A stretch of DNA of 64,000 bases from Actinopolyspora lacussalsi (GCA_030803735.1 JAURUC010000001.1:4526001-4590000); one strand, 5' to 3'; shown: positions 27,091 through 34,208, numbered from the stretch's first letter. The notes: generated from the letters alone by a model not told the origin. A program made the numbers and translations.

Positions 27091-27648
27091 ATGGCTACCG
27101 GACACACCGACCCGCGGCGCCGCGAGCGCATCATCGACGCGACCCTCGACCTGATCGCCGAGGAGGGGATCGCCAACGTCTCCCACCGCCGGATCGCCAC
27201 CCGGGCGGGGGTGCCGCTGGGATCGATGACCTACCACTTCGGCGGGCTGGAGGAGCTGCTCCGGGAGGCGTTCGGCAGGTTCGCCGAGCGGATCGTCGCC
27301 CTGTTCGACAGCTACCTCGCCGCGCCGACCGACCGGGAGCGGGCCAGGGACGCGGTTACCGACCTCATCCACGAGCTGTCCGAGGACGATCAGCGCTACC
27401 TGGTGCTCACCCAGGAGCTCTACACCCTGGCCGCCCGGCAACCCGCCTACCGGGAACTGACCAAGGAGTGGATGCGCCGCAGCCGGGTCCACCTGGAGAG
27501 GCACTTCGACCCGGACACGGCCCGCCAGCTCGACGCCCTCATCGAGGGGATGACCCTGCACCGCGCCCTGACCCCCGAACCCCACGATCGTGCCCTCACC
27601 CGCGAGGCCGTCACCCGCATCACCACTGCGGGTGCGGCGGAGCGCTGA
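27091..27648 (+). CDS. TetR-family transcriptional regulator
   Basis: A 185-residue repressor. The N-terminal helix-turn-helix (about 10-55) reads RERIIDATLDLIAEEGI, then SHRRIATRAGVPLGSMTYHFGG, the TetR recognition pattern. The C-terminal ligand domain is helical. The start may be ATG 27091 or the in-frame ATG 27079. A ribosome site is unclear for both, since AGGA at 27077 overlaps the first. It follows the acetyltransferase closely and probably controls it and the MFS gene through the GTACGATCGTAC sites. Confidence 0.87.
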   Translation: MATGHTDPRRRERIIDATLDLIAEEGIANVSHRRIATRAGVPLGSMTYHFGGLEELLREAFGRFAERIVALFDSYLAAPTDRERARDAVTDLIHELSEDDQRYLVLTQELYTLAARQPAYRELTKEWMRRSRVHLERHFDPDTARQLDALIEGMTLHRALTPEPHDRALTREAVTRITTAGAAER

Positions 27649-27716
27649 CCCGAGCTGTTGCCGAGGCCCTGCCTCCGCTGTGCCGCTCCCGCCGCCCCTG
27701 CGTCGCTGCGGCGCTG

Positions 27717-27734
27717 CGATTTCGCGAGAAATTT
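27717..27734 (+). repeat. Palindromic element P, copy 10
   Basis: CGATTTC-GCGA-GAAATTT, a slightly degraded core between the convergent ends of the TetR gene and the small membrane protein gene. Confidence 0.75.
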
Positions 27735-27792
27735 ACGCTCCACCGAGCCCGGACCGGGACTTCGGGGCGGTTCCGGGCTCTCGGAGACGCCG

Positions 27793-28188
27793 TCAGCCGC
27801 TTCGCCTCGCCCCGGAACCGGTGCGGGATTCGCCGTCCGGCTTCGGGAACCTGCTCCCATCGTTGTGCTCGGCTTCGAGTCGTTCGACTTCGCTGCGCAG
27901 TGCGTGCTCCGTGAGCTCGTAGAGGCTCGCGGTGTGTGCCACGCGCCCGTCGAGCGCGCCCCCCGCGTTCTTGGCCCGATCGAGGGTGTCCGGCGCTACG
28001 AACGACTCCACCTTCAGGTTCTCGATGCTCCGTGCCATCATCTCGCGCCCGGCCTCGGCCGCCACCAATATCACGGTCAGCACGCCGATCGTCCACAGTA
28101 TCCATTTCTCGACACCGAGAAACAGCAGTAACAGAAACATCGCCACCGCGAACACGGTGGCGACTCCTCTCGGGGGTGTCCGTTTCAC
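27793..28188 (-). CDS. Small two-helix membrane protein of unknown function
   Basis: A 131-residue protein from GTG 28188. A strongly hydrophobic N-terminal region (VFAVAMFLLLLFLGVEKWIL and WTIGVLTVILVAAEAG) makes two membrane helices at about 9-46. A hydrophilic helical tail with ELTEHALRSEVERLEAEH follows, possibly a short coiled coil. I recognise no family. It is divergent from the 2TM-SAVED-like gene with 183 bases between and may or may not be linked to it. Confidence 0.55.
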   Translation of the reverse strand: MKRTPPRGVATVFAVAMFLLLLFLGVEKWILWTIGVLTVILVAAEAGREMMARSIENLKVESFVAPDTLDRAKNAGGALDGRVAHTASLYELTEHALRSEVERLEAEHNDGSRFPKPDGESRTGSGARRSG

Positions 28189-28342
28189 CGCGTCCCGACC
28201 TCCACGTCGTCATCGCCCGGTCGCATGTCCGGGCGACAACCTACCGCTGATCCCGCTGCTGCTCGCCAATGCGCCTTCCTCAGTTGCGCGAATCGAATGC
28301 GCGTTCGGCAGAACACCAGTGGTGATCACTGCGGTAGGTTAC

Positions 28343-28359
28343 CGAACGATCATCGTTCG
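28343..28359. promoter_or_regulatory. 17-bp palindrome before the SAVED-like gene
   Basis: CGAACGAT-C-ATCGTTCG is a perfect 8-base-arm palindrome ending 12 bases before the ATG at 28372. It could be an operator overlapping the promoter or the ribosome site. Confidence 0.5.
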
Positions 28360-28371
28360 TGAGGGGGATTC

Positions 28372-29538
28372 ATGGTCAAATTCTGGCGTCGTCAGTCACT
28401 GCGAAGCGGTGAGACCCAGATCTTCACCGCGAACGCGCTGGTCGTGGTGGCCGCCTCGCTGATCACCGCCTCGCTGGCGCTGGTGCTGGAGGACCTGTTC
28501 CCGAAGGATCCGGACGACGGCTACGTCGTGCTGACGCGCTGGGCAGTGGGGATCTTGGCGCTGTGCGCGCTGCTGTCCGGACTGGCCTGGCGCGCGTGGC
28601 TGCACCGGAGGCTGGGCACGCTGTTCTACGTCCACCTGCTCGACGAGTCGATGCCGAACTGGCACGAGCGCTCGCTGCGCGCCGCGCACGACAGCCGGAT
28701 GTCGATGCGTTCGGTGGTTCGCTGGGTGGATCTCAAGCAGCGCACCAGTGGCGGTGTGATCGACGTCGTGGAACCGTGTCACGAGATCGGCGCGGTGATC
28801 GAGGAAGCGATCAACAACGATCGCGACGACACCGGCTACACCGTGGCGCCGAACATGCTCTGGCCGATGGCGCTGACGGTCGGTGCCTACCTGCCGCACC
28901 CCGAGAGCCTGCGGCTGCTCGAACTGCTGCCGAATAACACCGAGCAGCAGTTCGCGCTCACCGCACGGCCCCGCAGCCGCACGAGTGCGGCGTTGAGTCG
29001 GCTCGACGGACGGTCGCACGGTAAGGACAGGGTAGGGGTCTGGTTGGCTTTCGGGGATACCAGCAAGTACTTCTCGCAGGAGGGGTTCCGGCGGTTCGGT
29101 GTGGACGAGCTGCACCTGATCAGTTACCGGGGCGGAATGCCCGAGTCGGGTGGTCCACCCGATTACTCGGCCGATGAGCTGGGGCACCTGGGTAGCGAGA
29201 TCGCCGATCACCTGGCGCGTATCAAGGCGGAAGCCGGGGATCGGGAGCTCGTCATGATCGCGATGGCGCCCAAGGCGGTCGTACTCGCCGTGGGGTGGCA
29301 TCTCTCGCAGCACGAGTGTCGGTTCTTCCACGGCACGCACCTGATGCACTTCGACCGGGACAGCGGCAGCTACATCCCGATGCGGGTCCGGGAGTCGCAG
29401 CCCACGAGCCCGCCGTTGCCATCCGAAGTGGATTATTCTGCACCGGCCGACGAGTCCGACCGGAATCCCGAGCAGCCGAGCGACGTTCCGGAAGCGCGCC
29501 CCGCCGAGCCGGAGACCGAAACCGTCCGCGACGGTTGA
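28372..29538 (+). CDS. 2TM-SAVED-like membrane protein, orphan cyclic-nucleotide effector candidate
   Basis: A 388-residue protein starting at ATG 28372 behind GAGGGGG. Two N-terminal membrane helices (about 17-42, ANALVVVAASLITASLALVL; and 55-75, WAVGILALCALLSGLAW) precede a soluble domain of some 280 residues. Its C-terminal third, with VGVWLAFGDTSKYF, ELHLISYRG, LVMIAMAPKAVVLAVGWHLS and SGSYIPMRV, follows the pattern of SAVED domains, the CARF-like sensors of cyclic oligonucleotides in CBASS defence. 2TM-SAVED proteins (Cap14) are membrane effectors in such systems. No nucleotidyltransferase, HORMA or TRIP13 gene is in this window. A disordered tail ends the protein. The family call is by eye. 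Confidence 0.55.
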   Translation: MVKFWRRQSLRSGETQIFTANALVVVAASLITASLALVLEDLFPKDPDDGYVVLTRWAVGILALCALLSGLAWRAWLHRRLGTLFYVHLLDESMPNWHERSLRAAHDSRMSMRSVVRWVDLKQRTSGGVIDVVEPCHEIGAVIEEAINNDRDDTGYTVAPNMLWPMALTVGAYLPHPESLRLLELLPNNTEQQFALTARPRSRTSAALSRLDGRSHGKDRVGVWLAFGDTSKYFSQEGFRRFGVDELHLISYRGGMPESGGPPDYSADELGHLGSEIADHLARIKAEAGDRELVMIAMAPKAVVLAVGWHLSQHECRFFHGTHLMHFDRDSGSYIPMRVRESQPTSPPLPSEVDYSAPADESDRNPEQPSDVPEARPAEPETETVRDG

Positions 29539-29942
29539 CCGAGGCAGTGTCTTCGTTGGTCCGAGCCGCCCGGCGCGGCGATTTCCAATGAAACGCAGAT
29601 TTCGGAGCTGGCGTCTTACGCCGCACTTGGTCGCGGCTGCCGAACCCCGCCGATCAACGTGGCAACAGGCGCCTTACCGCCGCGAACCGAGTGTCACTCC
29701 GTGAGGAGGTATTCGAGTGCGTCGCGGGGCCTTTCGTGATGCGGCTGGACCACGGGATACGGCCCGAGGTCTGGAAAGAATCCGGAGAAAGTGAAACGCG
29801 AGCGTGTACAGCTGCTGGTCGCAGCATTAGAGACGAGTACGTACTCGGCACCTGGAGCCGGCTGAGTCAGCAGCCTGACCAGCTGTGACGTTCGAGCTTT
29901 CCCGGCTCTTCCATAAACCCCTGCTGCAGCCGAATCAACGAC
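29539..29942. other. Accessory spacer with a decayed P element
   Basis: CGATTTC-CAAT-GAAACGC at 29579-29596 is a degenerate P copy with flank GGCGCGG preserved. A 65-codon frame from GTG 29691 and an overlapping minus-strand frame have no recognisable features, and I do not call either a gene. Confidence 0.4.
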
Positions 29943-30203
29943 TCACGACACTAGGCCGGTGTCGGCCATGGCACGCGGAGTGTTTTCGGAGAGGTTTGCC
30001 GGATGTTCCGCGGGTCCGCTGTTGTGGCGTGCGAACACCAGCGTGAGAGTTCCTATCATGAGCGCTCCCAGCGGTATTGACGGCAACAGTAGGAGGCACA
30101 ACATAGTCGACGGAACACCACCGAGCAGCACCGATGCTGCCAGGATGAGCATCCCTGTCAGCAGTGCGGCACCGAGGAAAGATTTCTCACGCATCCGATT
30201 CAT
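29943..30203 (-). CDS. Small two-helix membrane protein (hypothetical)
   Basis: An ORF of up to 86 residues with two hydrophobic segments (LGAALLTGMLILAASVLLGG and TMLCLLLLPSIPLGALMIGTL) and a polar C-terminus. The start may be ATG 30194, for which AGGA lies 9 bases upstream, or ATG 30203. It follows another small membrane ORF by only 10 bases on the same strand, in a locally AT-richer stretch, so the pair may be an acquired unit. No family is recognised. Confidence 0.42.
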   Translation of the reverse strand: MNRMREKSFLGAALLTGMLILAASVLLGGVPSTMLCLLLLPSIPLGALMIGTLTLVFARHNSGPAEHPANLSENTPRAMADTGLVS

Positions 30204-30213
30204 CCTGTAGGTA

Positions 30214-30489
30214 CTAAGAAAACAGAACGATCCCTGATGATGTTAACGCGGTCAAAGCCGAGACACAAGCTAGCGCGACGATCGCCTTGCTGTGCCCGTT
30301 TTTGTCTCGTAAATACAATACGATTATGGCGGCGAGACACAAAAGGTTGACGAGGAGCAGCGTGGAAACGGCGGACACGACGATCAGCGGCCTTTCGGGG
30401 AGCGTTTCCGTGTTCAGAATACTGTACAGATTTACCAGACGTTCCGAGCGGCGAACGCGTAGATCGCCGAAGCAACCGCCCAGGTACAC
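30214..30489 (-). CDS. Small membrane protein (hypothetical, possibly 5'-truncated)
   Basis: A 91-residue ORF from GTG 30489. The last 60 residues hold two hydrophobic helices with a basic loop (LIVVSAVSTLLLVNLLCLAA, YLRDKNGHSK, then AIVALACVSALTALTSSGIV). The frame is open for about 30 further codons upstream (reading HADWTEASLNVYLGG) without a start codon, which hints at an eroded 5' end. It pairs with the following small membrane ORF. The function is unknown. Confidence 0.38.
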   Translation of the reverse strand: MYLGGCFGDLRVRRSERLVNLYSILNTETLPERPLIVVSAVSTLLLVNLLCLAAIIVLYLRDKNGHSKAIVALACVSALTALTSSGIVLFS

Positions 30490-30919
30490 GTTGAGGCTGG
30501 CCTCTGTCCAGTCGGCGTGATCGAGATATTTCCCTGCATGCCTTTGTCGACGACCAGCGGTTGACCGTTACTCGTTCCGATGCTGGGGCGTCGTAAGGGG
30601 CGGCCGTCTCAGCTCACGCCGTTCCGGGGGCCTCAGTGGTGGCAGCAGTGACCGCGCCGGTTCCGACAATCGAGAAGAGTGTTACCCCGTCGATGCGGAA
30701 GTAAACAACTTGCCAAACGAGGCTTACTCCAATTTGGGTAATATTGGAACCTGCCGATTTTTATTGCGAGATCAATGCTCGCAGTGTCCGCGCGGGCGGA
30801 GCAAGACGCTGTGTTGATCATCACGATGATTCATTTTCGTTTGACGGCGTCCAAACGGGAACAAGATTCAGTCAAATCCCCAGAAACGAGCCCCGGGTGG
30901 AGTAATTGCGATCCGCTGT
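30490..30919. other. AT-richer accessory spacer
   Basis: This stretch is visibly lower in GC than its surroundings (TTTTTATTGCGAG, TTACTCCAATTTGGGTAATATTGG near 30725-30770) and shows no sound gene. It looks like decayed, recently acquired DNA. Confidence 0.45.
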
Positions 30920-31144
30920 TTGCTCGAACAAGTTGATACATTCCCCTGGAAGGGTGAGTTGCACATCACCCGCAACTCGGATGTTGAGCCTCAAGTGGAT
31001 CTTCTCACCGATGGTGTTACTCCTAGCTACTTCCCACGTTCCGCTGCTCTGCCACTGGGCGATATCCGCAAAGTTCTTGTCGAGTTCGTCTCCAACGGCA
31101 AACATCCTGCGGGAGTCGATCGAAAGTGGTTCGACAGGCTGTGA
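30920..31144 (+). pseudogene. Immunity-like protein fragment
   Basis: A frame of about 74 codons beginning near TTG 30920 (open from 30845, no good start codon) reads LLEQVDTFPWKGELHITR, then DLLTDG and LPLGDIRKVLVEFVSNGKHP, ending KWFDRL. The pattern of LxxxDxFPW-x-GxL followed by an acidic strand resembles small DUF7716-type proteins linked to contact-toxin immunity. The expected C-terminal part is missing and no ribosome site is visible, so I treat it as a remnant. Medium-low certainty. Confidence 0.35.
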
Positions 31145-31226
31145 GGAACCGACGAGTACTACCGAGGGCGCATGTTCGGTGCGGCTGGCGGGGGAGGCCC
31201 CGCGCACGCTGTAGCGGGAGTAGTAA

Positions 31227-31262
31227 AGCGCCTCCGGAGTGCTGAAGTGTTCCGGAGGCGCT
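31227..31262 (-). terminator. Hairpin terminator after the first DUF397 gene
   Basis: AGCGCCTCCGGA and TCCGGAGGCGCT form a perfect 12-base-pair stem with a 12-base loop, 17 bases past the stop of the DUF397 gene at 31279. A nearly identical hairpin ends the other DUF397 gene at 31959. Confidence 0.75.
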
Positions 31263-31278
31263 GTGTTGTTGGTGGGTT

Positions 31279-31470
31279 TCAGTTGAAGCGGTCGGTCTTG
31301 ACCGCGTCGATGAACGCCGCCCACTGCTGGCCGGTGGTGGTGAAGTACCCGGCCGAGCGGTCCTTGGTGTCGCGCACGGCCGCGCCATCTTGAGTGCGGC
31401 CGACTTCGACGCAGGCTGTTTCCTGGTGGGTGTATGTGGATTTGCGCCATCCGTTGGGTGATGCGTTCAT
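31279..31470 (-). CDS. DUF397 protein (first copy)
   Basis: A 63-residue protein with the DUF397 pattern: GWRKSTYTHQETACVEVGR, then VRDTKDRSAGYFTTTGQQWAAFIDAVK. DUF397 proteins are small partners encoded beside XRE/DUF5753 regulators in actinomycetes (the AbaA/WhiJ-like loci of Streptomyces). Here no XRE gene precedes it. Instead a 22-codon frame (31467-31535) overlaps its start by ATGA, perhaps the last remains of a lost regulator. It is over 60 percent similar to the DUF397 at 32004. Confidence 0.8.
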   Translation of the reverse strand: MNASPNGWRKSTYTHQETACVEVGRTQDGAAVRDTKDRSAGYFTTTGQQWAAFIDAVKTDRFN

Positions 31471-31862
31471 TGGGAGTTCCCTTCGGACTCTTGTGCGGCT
31501 GGTTCTGCGAGGTGCTCCAAGTATGCGGTGCTCATGGGCGTGTCGCGGGGGTTCAGAGTCCGCGCATGTCGCTGCGGCTGGAGAGTCGATCAGCGTTGGT
31601 GGGTGTCGATTTCTCGGGTGTGTTCTAGGGGGCGCAATCCTGTTCTCGTCCTGGAGGCGCTGTTGCCACTCTCAGCTGGACTGGCGAGGATTTTCTGAGT
31701 GAGAGGTGGAGCAGCTGCAACCGCGGAAGCGACGGGGATGAGGCCAGTTGCTGGCCATCCAGCGTCGTGAGCGGTATGGCGCGTGTGCCTGTGCTCGGAG
31801 GGGTGTTGCCAAGTGGTTCTCAACGTGCGCTCACGCTGCTAACATCCCAGCGCAGTGAGTGT
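31471..31862. other. Spacer with a decayed P element and the CRISPR 1 leader
   Basis: One degraded P half-site lies at 31607-31624 (TGTCGATTTCTCGGGTG). The last 50 bases (about 31813-31862) match the leader of CRISPR 2: GTGGTTCTCA.....CCCAGCGCAGTGAGT. A 22-codon frame at 31467-31535 on the minus strand overlaps the DUF397 start. No other gene is credible. Confidence 0.5.
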
Positions 31863-31952
31863 GTAGGCCCCGCGCACGCGGGGATAGACCCCAGTTGTAG
31901 CGGTCCTCGGTCTCCAACAGCTCGTAGGCCCCGCGCATGCGGGGATAGAGAG
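31863..31952 (+). CRISPR. Minimal type I-E-like CRISPR array 1 (two repeats, one spacer)
   Basis: Repeats start at 31863 and 31924, a spacing of exactly 61 bases (29 plus 32), as in type I-E. The repeat contains the GC-rich palindrome GGCCCCGCGCACGCGGGGAT. The second repeat has one change in the palindrome and a diverged 3' end, typical of the terminal repeat. The single spacer is at 31892-31923. A leader-like sequence ending CCCAGCGCAGTGAGT precedes it. No cas gene is in the window. Confidence 0.72.
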
Positions 31953-31958
31953 AGCAAA

Positions 31959-31986
31959 AGCGCCTCTGGACCGCTCCAGAGGCGCT
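31959..31986 (-). terminator. Hairpin terminator after the second DUF397 gene
   Basis: AGCGCCTCTGGA-CCGC-TCCAGAGGCGCT is a 12-base-pair stem with a 4-base loop. On the minus strand it is followed by CTTTTGCTCT, so it fits an intrinsic terminator for the XRE-DUF397 operon. Confidence 0.8.
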
Positions 31987-32003
31987 GTGTTGCTGCCGTG
32001 GTT

Positions 32004-32195
32004 TCAGTCGAAGCGGTTGGTCTTGACCGCGTTGAGGAACGCCGCCCACTGCTGGTGGGTGGTGGTGAAGTGTCCGGCGGCGCGGTTCTTGGTGTCGCGC
32101 ACGGCGGCGCCGTCATGGGTGCGGGCGACTTCGACGCAGTGTGAGTGTTGGTTCGAGCGGCTCGACTTCTGCCAATTTCGGGGGCGTAACGTCAT
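32004..32195 (-). CDS. DUF397 protein (second copy)
   Basis: A 63-residue DUF397 protein (NWQKSSRSNQHSHCVEVAR, then VRDTKNRAAGHFTTTHQQWAAFLNAVK). Its ATG overlaps the stop of the upstream XRE/DUF5753 gene by four bases (32192-32195), so the two are translationally coupled, the usual arrangement for this pair. The biochemical role is unresolved. A toxin-antitoxin-like or co-regulator role has been proposed for the class. Confidence 0.87.
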   Translation of the reverse strand: MTLRPRNWQKSSRSNQHSHCVEVARTHDGAAVRDTKNRAAGHFTTTHQQWAAFLNAVKTNRFD

Positions 32196-33052
32196 TTCAG
32201 ACTGTCCTCCAGCTCGGTTATGACACTGGCGATGAGTTCCGTGGAGTCCTCTGGGCTCATCGCTACGTCATGGAGGTTAGCCACCGCGTTCTGATACGCC
32301 TCGATCTCCCCGGAGCTACTCAGGAAAGCGTCGGACTGCAGGTGTTCCACATGCACGACCGGGGCGGCCTTGGCGAATTCGAACAGGAGGAAATGACCTG
32401 CGTGTGCCGGAGTCCAGCCGCCGGTTCTGCTGGGGACGATCCGCAGAGTCACGTTGTCGAGCTCTGTCATCTTGGTAAGGTGCCGTAGCTGGTCAGCCAT
32501 CACCTCGGCACTACCCATCGGTTCACGGAGCGCCCATTCGCCGATGAACAAGTGGAGTCGTGGTGGGTTGCGTCGTGTGAGCACGTCGCGGCGTCCGATC
32601 CGCATGGTGACGTGTGCTTCGAGCTCCTCGGCGCGCATCCCGCTCGCCATGACCGCTCGTGCGTAATCGGCGGTCTGCAGTGGTCCCGGAATCATGATCG
32701 GTGACACGTCCACGATCGAAGTGGCTGTCCGCTCGAACTCGATCAGCGTGGTCAAGTCGGGATTCACCGATCGGTCTCTTGGCTTGATCCAGTTCGTTTC
32801 CTCTGTCGCATCGCGTGCCATCGACGCCAACCTGTCGCGTTCGGATTCCGACGCTCCGTATGTCGCCAACAGTGCGACGACGATTTCCGGTGATTGGGGA
32901 GTCTGTCCGGTTTCAAGTCGGGCGTATTTCGAGTGATGCCCGCCAAGGCGCTCTGCTACGTCGCGCACGGTCATTCCGGCTTGCTCGCGAAAATCCCGCA
33001 ATTCCGCGCCAAGGGCGCGTGCTCTGGGCGAAGTACGTTTGGTGCTTGTCAT
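32192..33052 (-). CDS. XRE-family regulator with DUF5753 domain
   Basis: A 286-residue protein: N-terminal XRE helix-turn-helix at about 10-70 (LRDFREQAGMTVRDVAERLG, HHSKYARLETG), then a DUF5753 domain (EFERTATSIVDVSPIMIPGP, LQTADYARAVM, GSAEVMADQLRHL). These are WhiJ-like regulators of actinomycetes. I use ATG 33052: the base after it begins a palindrome that covers the place where a ribosome site would be, and ACATACTCT on the minus strand could be a -10 element. The mRNA may therefore be leaderless and autoregulated. It is coupled to DUF397. Confidence 0.85.
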   Translation of the reverse strand: MTSTKRTSPRARALGAELRDFREQAGMTVRDVAERLGGHHSKYARLETGQTPQSPEIVVALLATYGASESERDRLASMARDATEETNWIKPRDRSVNPDLTTLIEFERTATSIVDVSPIMIPGPLQTADYARAVMASGMRAEELEAHVTMRIGRRDVLTRRNPPRLHLFIGEWALREPMGSAEVMADQLRHLTKMTELDNVTLRIVPSRTGGWTPAHAGHFLLFEFAKAAPVVHVEHLQSDAFLSSSGEIEAYQNAVANLHDVAMSPEDSTELIASVITELEDSLK

Positions 33053-33070
33053 GCGACAAGAGTATGTCGC
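33053..33070. promoter_or_regulatory. Operator-like palindrome GCGACA-N6-TGTCGC, site 1
   Basis: GCGACA-AGAGTA-TGTCGC lies directly against the start codon of the XRE gene. The N6 contains a -10-like sequence on the minus strand. An identical half-site pair with the same N6 spacing lies 72 bases away at 33125. Confidence 0.75.
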
Positions 33071-33124
33071 AGATCCGAAGTTTTGTAGCAGCATCACTCG
33101 ATCGAATTATTGTTATTGGTGCGT

Positions 33125-33142
33125 GCGACAAAATACTGTCGC
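33125..33142. promoter_or_regulatory. Operator-like palindrome GCGACA-N6-TGTCGC, site 2
   Basis: GCGACA-AAATAC-TGTCGC. The centre reads AATACT on the plus strand, a reasonable -10 for the rightward operon at 33204. Together with site 1 it brackets a divergent promoter region. Confidence 0.75.
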
Positions 33143-33160
33143 AATGTCAGAACGAAGGAG

Positions 33161-33180
33161 AGCGACGACGCTTCGTCGCT
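33161..33180 (+). promoter_or_regulatory. Leader hairpin in the rightward transcript
   Basis: AGCGACGA-CGCT-TCGTCGCT is a perfect 8-base-pair hairpin, flanked by AGGAG on the left and CCT on the right, so an early ribosome-site-like sequence could be paired. It lies 24 bases before the ATG at 33204, whose own GGAG (33192-33195) is outside the stem. Confidence 0.4.
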
Positions 33181-33203
33181 CCTGAACGTATGGAGTGCGC
33201 GGA

Positions 33204-33428
33204 ATGCCAACCAGGTACGAGGTGCGTCATCCGGGTGTTCGGGTGTGGTGTGGCAACGAGTCGGGCTGGTCGTCGTCGTTGCTGGTGTGGATCTCTTGTT
33301 GGACTCCGGAGGTGATTCGGATCGAGACGCCGACGGTGTTCCACCGGACGGTGTGGACGGTCGATCAGGCGATTCGGCTGCGGGATGTGCTGACCGCTGC
33401 GGTGCGGGCTGGGGGTGAGTCGCGGTGA
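33204..33428 (+). CDS. Hypothetical protein, first gene of a divergent three-gene operon
   Basis: A 74-residue protein starting at ATG 33204 with GGAG eight bases upstream. It is rich in Trp and beta-prone residues (RVWCGNESGWSSSLLVWISC, then TVFHRTVWTVDQAIRLRDVL). I recognise no family. Its stop overlaps the next start (GTGA). The gene is divergent from the XRE regulator across the paired palindromes, so it is probably its target. Confidence 0.6.
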   Translation: MPTRYEVRHPGVRVWCGNESGWSSSLLVWISCWTPEVIRIETPTVFHRTVWTVDQAIRLRDVLTAAVRAGGESR

Positions 33429-33673
33429 CCAGTTATGCGGGCAGGTTGGGCATGTGGCTGGCCCACGAGCAGTGGAAGCTGGAACAGGCTTCCTACGACA
33501 TCCCGGCGCGGCAGGCCACCCCCAGGCAGTGCGCCGAACTCGCCGGAATATTGCAGCGGCTCTCGGACGAGCTGCGCGACTACGCCGCCGGGCTCGCCTT
33601 TGGCGGGGGCACCCCTCCGGAGTCGGGTTCGATCGACCCGGACGAGTTCCGCAGGCGGGGTGAGGCGGAATGA
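33425..33673 (+). CDS. Hypothetical protein, second gene of the operon
   Basis: An 82-residue mostly helical protein (RLGMWLAHEQWKLEQASYDI, QCAELAGILQRLSDELRDYA) with a short acidic tail. GTG 33425 overlaps the stop before it, and its own stop overlaps the ATG of the next gene, so the three are coupled. No domain is recognised. The composition suggests a helical bundle. Confidence 0.6.
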   Translation: MTSYAGRLGMWLAHEQWKLEQASYDIPARQATPRQCAELAGILQRLSDELRDYAAGLAFGGGTPPESGSIDPDEFRRRGEAE

Positions 33674-34083
33674 GCACGCATCCGGCGATGCTGCTGACCA
33701 CCGCCGTGGTGCTGACGGCCACGGCGATCGTGCTGGGTGGCTGGGGCAACCGGGTCAGTTACCGGCCCCGCCACGCCGGCGGCAGCGGCCCCGCCGCCAG
33801 ACGGCTGGCCGCCCTGCGGCTGGAGCACTATTTCCGGGACGAACGCCCCACCACCGAGCTGATCGGCTGGCCGCTGTGCGACCCGGACGAACACCCGCAC
33901 CTGTTCCCGCTCGACCCACCGGCCCCGGTGCTCCCGAACCCGATTCCGGCGCAACCAGCAGCACCGCTTCCCACCGTGACGACCAGCCCCACGGCACCAG
34001 ACGCCGCGACCGATCCGGGCGGGACAGAGCACCCCGAACTGGCACTCCTGCGCCGCGTCCTCGACGGCCTGCACCGCCTCTAG
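33670..34083 (+). CDS. Membrane-anchored hypothetical protein, third gene of the operon
   Basis: A 137-residue protein with one N-terminal hydrophobic helix (PAMLLTTAVVLTATAIVLGGW, about 5-25), a basic segment, a central region with HYFRDERPTTELIGWPLCDPDEH and a Pro/Thr-rich stretch before a short C-terminal helix. ATG 33670 overlaps the previous stop by four bases. The function is unknown. The set may be a small accessory system controlled by the adjacent XRE protein. Confidence 0.58.
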   Translation: MSTHPAMLLTTAVVLTATAIVLGGWGNRVSYRPRHAGGSGPAARRLAALRLEHYFRDERPTTELIGWPLCDPDEHPHLFPLDPPAPVLPNPIPAQPAAPLPTVTTSPTAPDAATDPGGTEHPELALLRRVLDGLHRL

Positions 34084-34208
34084 CCACCAACTACCCGCCA
34101 GCTTCCGTCCCCACGATCCATCTCCCCACCCAGACGGCCCGGAACCGTGTACTCGGCCAACCCTCGACAACCGCCGAGACACACCCCGGGCCATCGGTGG
34201 CGGGGCGA

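Noticed and set aside
29654..29888. Overlapping small frames on both strands
   Set aside because: Neither has a clear ribosome site or any recognisable feature.
30872..31450. Minus-strand frame of about 190 codons
   Set aside because: Its first third overlaps the DUF397 gene in another frame, and the plus-strand frame at 30920 reads more like a protein. It was not called.
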